Shown piece by piece: positions 59,631-64,000 of a DNA stretch of 64,000 nt (within the stretch, counting starts at the first letter, position 1; the number at the start of each line of letters is the position of its first letter). The stretch is from positions 372,001-436,000 of the forward strand of contig NZ_LHVH01000024.1 in assembly GCF_001269885.1 (NCBI RefSeq). The letters are read 5' to 3'. This stretch comes from Pseudomonas kilonensis (GTDB lineage: Bacteria > Pseudomonadota > Gammaproteobacteria > Pseudomonadales > Pseudomonadaceae). A model generated the notes under the pieces. The model was given only the letters and a program-made list of their open reading frames with translations. It was not told the DNA's origin and did no database searches. A program made the translations under genes and the position numbers.

Positions 59631-60590
59631 ATGAGCGAAGTGAAGCATTCACGCCTGATCATTCTCGGTTCCGGCCCTGCGGGGTACAGCGCGGCCGTCT
59701 ATGCTGCCCGCGCCAACCTCAAACCCGTTGTCATTACCGGCCTGCAGGCCGGTGGCCAGCTCACCACCACGGTGGAAGTCGATAACTGGCCCGGCGATGT
59801 CGAAGGCCTGACGGGCCCGGTACTGATGGAACGCATGCAACGGCACGCCGAGCGCTTCGACACGCAGATCGTCTACGACCATGTCCACACCGCCAAGTTG
59901 CAACAGCGCCCATTCGAATTGATCGGCGACAGCGGCACCTACACCTGCGATGCACTGATCATTGCCACCGGCGCCTCGGCCCAATACCTGGGGCTGCCCT
60001 CGGAAGAAAGCTTCGCCGGCAAAGGGGTTTCCGCGTGTGCGACCTGCGATGGCTTTTTCTATCGCAACCAGGTGGTGGCCGTGGTCGGCGGCGGCAATAC
60101 CGCGGTCGAGGAAGCCCTGTACCTGTCGAACATCGCCAGGGAAGTGCACCTGATCCACCGTCGCGACAAGCTGCGTTCAGAGAAGATCCTGCAGGACAAA
60201 CTCTTCGAAAAGGCCGCCAGCGGCAATATCAAGTTGCACTGGAACCAGAACCTGGATGAAGTCCTGGGCGACGCCAGCGGCGTGACTGGCGCGCGCCTGC
60301 GCCACAGCGAGACCGGCGAAACCAGCACCCTGTCCCTGGCCGGCGTGTTCATTGCCATCGGCCATAAACCCAATACCGAGCTGTTCCAGGGCCAATTGAA
60401 GATGCGTGACGGCTACCTGATCGTGCGCGGCGGCAGCGAAGGCAACGCCACCGCGACCGATATCGAAGGCGTGTTCGCCGCCGGCGATGTGGCCGACCAC
60501 GTCTATCGCCAGGCGATTACCTCCGCCGGCGCCGGCTGCATGGCCGCACTCGACGCAGAGAAGTATCTCGATGACATCCCGGCCGTTTGA
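59631..60590 (+). CDS. trxB: Thioredoxin reductase
   Basis: A 319-residue FAD/NADPH flavoenzyme. The FAD motif is LIILGSGPAGYSAAVYAARA, the redox site CATC at C136/C139 (GVSACATCDGFF), the NADPH motif VAVVGGGNTAVEEALYLSN, and the second FAD contact GVFAAGDVADHVYRQAITSAGAGCMAALDAEKYL. It reduces thioredoxin with NADPH. The start at 59631 follows TGAGGTG; it begins a + strand run trxB, aat, bpt, infA. Confidence 0.97.
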   Translation: MSEVKHSRLIILGSGPAGYSAAVYAARANLKPVVITGLQAGGQLTTTVEVDNWPGDVEGLTGPVLMERMQRHAERFDTQIVYDHVHTAKLQQRPFELIGDSGTYTCDALIIATGASAQYLGLPSEESFAGKGVSACATCDGFFYRNQVVAVVGGGNTAVEEALYLSNIAREVHLIHRRDKLRSEKILQDKLFEKAASGNIKLHWNQNLDEVLGDASGVTGARLRHSETGETSTLSLAGVFIAIGHKPNTELFQGQLKMRDGYLIVRGGSEGNATATDIEGVFAAGDVADHVYRQAITSAGAGCMAALDAEKYLDDIPAV

Positions 60591-60671
60591 CGGTTAACCT
60601 TCCAGGCGGGCGTTCGCCGATGGACGAGGCCCGCCACCTGCCGCCCTCCCCTTCTACTAAACCGGATACCC

Positions 60672-61352
60672 ATGCTGACCTGGTTACAACGCAACACCTT
60701 CGAGTTCCCGCCACTGGCAAAAGCCATGCGCGATCCCAACGGGTTATTGGCCGCCGGTGGCGATCTATCCGCCGACAGGCTGATCCAGGCCTATCGCCAC
60801 GGCTGCTTCCCCTGGTTTTCCGAGGGGCAGCCGATCCTCTGGTGGTCGCCGGACCCGCGCACGGTGCTGTTTCCCGACGAACTGCACATCTCCCGCAGCC
60901 TGGGCAAACTGCTGCGCAAGCAGCGCTATAAAGTAACGTTCGATCGGGATTTTGCGGCGGTTATCCAGGCCTGCGCCGCGCCGCGGGACTATGCCGAGGG
61001 CACCTGGATCACCGACGCCATGCAAACCGCTTATCTGGAACTGCACCGACGCGGTTTCGCCCATTCGGTGGAAGTGTGGGACCAAGGGGCGTTGGTGGGC
61101 GGCCTGTATGGCTTGGCCATGGGCCAGCTGTTTTTTGGCGAGTCCATGTTCAGCCGGGCCGACAATGCGTCGAAATTCGGCTTCGCGAGGCTGGTCCAAC
61201 ACCTCAAGGTCGCCGGTTTCGTGCTGATCGACTGCCAGATGCCCACCGAACACCTGCACAGCCTGGGCGCACGGTCGATCCCACGCAGTGAGTTTGCGGG
61301 TTATCTAAAGGCGCATCTGGACCAACCCAACCATGCGACATGGGTTTGCTGA
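60672..61352 (+). CDS. aat: Leucyl/phenylalanyl-tRNA--protein transferase
   Basis: A 226-residue transferase. Family blocks are FPPLAKAMRDPNGLLAAGGDLSADRLIQAYRHGCFPWF, PILWWSPDPRTVLFPDELHISRSLGK, WITDAMQTAYLELHRRGFAHSVEVW, and GQLFFGESMFSRADNASKFGFA. It adds Leu or Phe to proteins with N-terminal Arg or Lys, making N-degrons for ClpAP. The clpA gene lies about 2 kb downstream. It starts 81 bp after trxB. Confidence 0.96.
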   Translation: MLTWLQRNTFEFPPLAKAMRDPNGLLAAGGDLSADRLIQAYRHGCFPWFSEGQPILWWSPDPRTVLFPDELHISRSLGKLLRKQRYKVTFDRDFAAVIQACAAPRDYAEGTWITDAMQTAYLELHRRGFAHSVEVWDQGALVGGLYGLAMGQLFFGESMFSRADNASKFGFARLVQHLKVAGFVLIDCQMPTEHLHSLGARSIPRSEFAGYLKAHLDQPNHATWVC

Positions 61353-61409
61353 GCGACATTCGCGCTCCTGGCTTACAATTAAATTCAAAGCTTATCCCGA
61401 GGGTCGATC

Positions 61410-62117
61410 ATGACCGAGTTGGCGCGTTTGAAGTTCTATGCCACTCAGCCCCACTCTTGCAGTTACCTGCCGGAGGAACAGGCCACGACGCTGTTCCTCG
61501 ACCCTAGCCAGCCCATGGATGTGCATGTCTACGCAGACCTGTCGGAAATGGGCTTTCGTCGTAGCGGCGATCACCTCTACCGGCCCCATTGCCAGCACTG
61601 CAACGCCTGCGTCCCGGCGCGCATCCCCGTGGCGCAATTTTTGCCCAATCGTCAGCAAAAACGCATTTTCAAGCGCAACGCCGACCTGCAGGTCCGCCCG
61701 GCCAAGCCGCAGTTCACCGAAGAATATTTCGACCTGTACCAGCGCTACATCGAACAACGCCATGCCGATGGCGACATGTACCCGCCCAGTCGGGATCAGT
61801 TCTCGACCTTCCTGGTGCGTGACCTGCCGTTTTCTCGCTTCTACGAGTTTCGACTGGACGGACGCCTGGTCGCCATCGCCGTCACGGACCTGCTGCCCAA
61901 TGGGCTTTCAGCGGTGTACACCTTCTACGAGCCGGACGAAGAGCGGCGCAGCCTGGGGCGCTTTGCCATCCTCTGGCAAATCAACGAAGCCCGGCGCCTG
62001 GGACTGGAAGCGGTGTACCTGGGCTACTGGATCAAGAACTGCAAGAAAATGAACTACAAGACCCAATATCGCCCCATTGAACTGCTGATTAACCAGCGGT
62101 GGGTTGTCCTGAGTTAA
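61410..62117 (+). CDS. bpt: Aspartate/glutamate leucyltransferase (Bpt, ATE1-like)
   Basis: A 235-residue arginyltransferase-fold protein. The N-terminal Cys block reads [27 protein letters not shown] and the second [21 protein letters not shown]; the C-terminal domain has [60 protein letters not shown]. It adds Leu to N-terminal Asp/Glu, feeding the N-end rule pathway with aat and clpA. It starts 57 bp after aat. Confidence 0.95.
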
Positions 62118-62239
62118 ACCCCTTCGGCTTAAAAGCTAGAACCCCTTGGCTTGAACCCCCTTTTTCGGGCACAATGCACGCCGCTTTTGCCTGGCGCAGT
62201 TGCACCGGGCCATTCACTGGATACCGAGGGCTTTACTGC

Positions 62240-62458
62240 ATGTCGAAAGAAGACAGCTTCGAAATGGAAGGCACTGTCGTCGACACCCTGCCCAACACCA
62301 TGTTTCGTGTGGAGTTGGAAAATGGGCACGTCGTAACCGCGCATATCTCCGGCAAGATGCGCAAGAACTACATTCGTATTCTTACCGGTGACAAAGTGCG
62401 CGTCGAGCTGACGCCCTATGACTTGAGCAAAGGGCGCATCACTTACCGCGCTCGCTAA
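62240..62458 (+). CDS. infA: Translation initiation factor IF-1
   Basis: A 72-residue OB-fold protein ([71 protein letters not shown]), matching IF-1 in full length. It binds the ribosomal A site during initiation. The start at 62240 gives the family N-terminus. It is followed by a strong terminator at 62470-62497. Confidence 0.98.
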
Positions 62459-62469
62459 CAAGTCAATAC

Positions 62470-62500
62470 AAAACGCCCGGCTGATGCCGGGCGTTTTTGT
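62470..62500 (+). terminator. Rho-independent terminator after infA
   Basis: Stem AAAACGCCCGG (62470-62480) pairs with CCGGGCGTTTT (62487-62497) over a 6-base loop, followed by T-rich DNA. It lies 12 bp after the infA stop. Confidence 0.92.
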
Positions 62501-62501
62501 T

Positions 62502-63412
62502 TGTGGGAGCCAAGCTTGCTCACGATAGCGGCGGGTCAGCTTGCATCAATGTCGAATGTGCCGCAGCCATCGCGAGCAAGCTCGGCTCCCACAGGGGATT
62601 GGCGGCGAAACTCATCTTGTGTCTTGCCCCAGACAAACTGTGGGAGCGGGCTTGCTCGCGATAGCGGTGGGTCAGCTTGCATCGATGCCGAATGTGCCGC
62701 CGCCATCGCGAGCAAGCTCGGCTCCCACAGGGGATTGGCGGTGAAACTCATCTTATGCCTTGCCCCAGACAAACTGTGGGAGCGAGCCTGCTCGCGATAG
62801 CGGTGGCCCAGCCTGCATCGATGCCGAATGTGCCGCCGCCATCGCGAGCAAGCTCGGCTCCCACAGGGGATTGGCGGTGAAACTCATCTTGTGCCTAGCC
62901 CCAGACAAACTGTGGGAGCGAGCCTGCTCGCGATAGCGGTGGGTCAGCGCGCATCGATGCCGAATGTGCCGCCGCCATCGCGAGCTTGCTCGGCTCCCAC
63001 AGGGGGTTGGCGGTGAAACTCATCTTATGCCTTGCCCCAGACAAACTGTGGGAGCGAGCCTGCTCGCGATAGCGGTGGGTCAGCGCGCATCGATGCCGAA
63101 TGTGCCGCCGCCATCGCGAGCAAGCTCGGCTCCCACAGGGATTGGCGGTGAAACTCATCTTGTGCCTAGCCCCAGACAAACTGTGGGAGCGAGCCTGCTC
63201 GCGATAGCGGTGGGTCAGCTTGCATCGATGCCGAATGTGCCGCCGCCATCGCGAGCAAGCTCGGCTCCCACAGGGGATTGGCGGTGAAACTCATCTTGTG
63301 CCTAGCCCCAGACAAACTGTGGGAGCGAGCCTGCTCGCGATAGCGGTGGGTCAGCTTGCATCGATGCCGAATGTGCCGCCGCCATCGCGAGCAAGCTCGG
63401 CTCCCACAGGGG
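62502..63412. repeat. Seven-copy tandem REP composite between infA and clpA
   Basis: A composite of about 136 bp is repeated seven times, beginning at 62502, 62639, 62775, 62911, 63047, 63182 and 63318 (steps 137, 136, 136, 136, 135, 136). Each copy has REP orientation A (TGTGGGAGCGAGCCTGCTCG), a spacer with GCATCGATGCCGAATGTGCC, REP orientation B (CGCGAGCAAGCTCGGCTCCC), then a linker GGGGATTGGCGGTGAAACTC. Copies are nearly identical, so the array is recent. Frames crossing it are translated repeats. It fills most of the 1-kb gap between two terminators. Confidence 0.95.
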
Positions 63413-63431
63413 GGTGGTATGGGGCTGGATA

Positions 63432-63460
63432 GCAAAAAGGCGCCTTTCGGCGCCTTTTGC
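63432..63460 (-). terminator. Rho-independent terminator after clpA
   Basis: GCAAAAGGCGCC and GGCGCCTTTTGC surround a 4-base loop; read on the minus strand it ends in a T-run, 18 bp past the clpA stop. The mirrored A/T flanks could also act on transcripts from the left. Confidence 0.88.
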
Positions 63461-63477
63461 TGTGTTGCAACGAACGG

Positions 63478-64000
63478 TCAGGCCATTTCGGCCGTGGTTT
63501 CGAAGTCGAAGGTCAGTTCGCCGTCCTTGATGTCGATGTGCACCACACCGCCATGCTCGGCCAGTTCGCCAAAGAGGATTTCCTCGGCCAGCGGACGCTT
63601 GATCTTGTCCTGGATCAAGCGAGCCATCGGCCGCGCCCCCATCGTCACATCGTAACCACCTTCTGCCAGCCAACTGCGGGCCGCATCGGTGACTTCCAGC
63701 AATACACGCTTGTCTTCGAGCTGCGCCTGAAGTTCGGTAAGGAACTTGTCCACCACGCTCTTGATGACTTCATGACTGAGGCGACCAAACTGGATAATGG
63801 TGTCCAGGCGGTTGCGGAATTCAGGCGTGAAGCTCTTCTTGATCACTTCCATCGCATCGGACGAGTGGTCCTGATGGGTGAAACCGATCGAAGCGCGAGC
63901 TGCGGTTTCGGCACCAGCGTTCGTGGTCATGATGACGATCACGTTGCGGAAGTCCGCCTTGCGCCCGTTGTTATCGGTGAGCGTACCGTGGTCCATGACC
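63478..64000 (-). CDS. clpA: ATP-dependent Clp protease ATP-binding subunit ClpA (partial, C-terminal)
   Basis: Only the last ~174 residues are in the window; the gene runs off the right edge. The visible part is the second AAA+ domain: MDHGTLTDNNGRKADFRNVIVIMTTNAGAE (sensor 1 region), FTPEFRNRLDTIIQF (arginine finger region) and GYDVTMGARPMARLIQDKIKRPLAEEILFGEL (sensor 2). It unfolds substrates for ClpP, including N-degrons made by aat and bpt just downstream. Confidence 0.96.
   Translation of the reverse strand, partial: VMDHGTLTDNNGRKADFRNVIVIMTTNAGAETAARASIGFTHQDHSSDAMEVIKKSFTPEFRNRLDTIIQFGRLSHEVIKSVVDKFLTELQAQLEDKRVLLEVTDAARSWLAEGGYDVTMGARPMARLIQDKIKRPLAEEILFGELAEHGGVVHIDIKDGELTFDFETTAEMA

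Noticed and set aside
62501..63435. Evenly spaced repeats resembling a CRISPR array, and several overlapping reading frames
   Set aside because: Units are about 136 bp and nearly identical throughout, with internal opposed palindromes and no variable spacers; no cas genes are near. The reading frames are the repeat translated in series (RAREQARLPQ-type peptides).

Overview
The window is about 64 kb of high-GC chromosomal DNA from a fluorescent Pseudomonas, most likely the P. fluorescens complex. Three things point there. The right third has the Pseudomonas core order tusDCBE-ybiB, cysG-serS-crcB-rarA-lolA-ftsK, trxB-aat-bpt-infA-clpA. Intergenic regions are full of Pseudomonas-type REP palindromes (GTGGGAGC...GCTCGCGA and GTGGCGAGGGGATTTATCCCC classes). 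Metabolic genes form many small transporter/catabolism clusters, each with its own regulator. I saw no tRNA, rRNA, CRISPR, prophage or transposase gene.

Layout. 1-4460 (minus): amine or peptide uptake and oxidation operon (HAD hydrolase, FAD oxidase, Tat-exported binding protein, DppB-like permease cut by the window edge). 5183-10748: LysR regulator divergent from a D-threonine-aldolase-like enzyme, RidA, FAD oxidase and aldehyde dehydrogenase. 10754-16152: GFA protein, a low-GC orphan membrane protein, CPBP protease, LysR/RidA divergent pair, VOC protein and an NRAMP-like transporter with altered metal-site motifs. 16307-24668: mlaA, a two-component system, kefF-kefC, a GlxA-type regulator, a metallo-beta-lactamase-fold protein and a third RidA. 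24669-25549: a long structured RNA leader before a small Pseudomonas-specific protein. 25803-30222: lactate permease, a lipoprotein, PL7 alginate lyase and an MFS permease. 30432-33849: sugar isomerase/oxidoreductase with a divergent LacI regulator and a perfect operator. 34088-37528: TAXI-type TRAP transporter with DUF1850. 37690-40008: Tat-exported SMP-30 lactonase and an RsbRD-type histidine kinase. 40107-41195: repeat island. 41363-47775: DMT exporter, CAP protein, gamma-glutamyltransferase with isochorismatase, GNAT, lipoprotein and an HTH/DUF pair. 48011-64000: core housekeeping block.

The least explained features are (1) the 24896-25213 leader, where one junction strand can pair with either of two identical segments on each side and the ribosome binding site lies in its own hairpin; (2) the 274-bp inverted repeat at 40107-41195, whose inner hairpin differs between arms by two compensatory base-pair changes; and (3) three REP composites with a period of 130-137 bp, one reaching seven copies between infA and clpA. 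All functions are inferred from sequence by eye; no database search was run.
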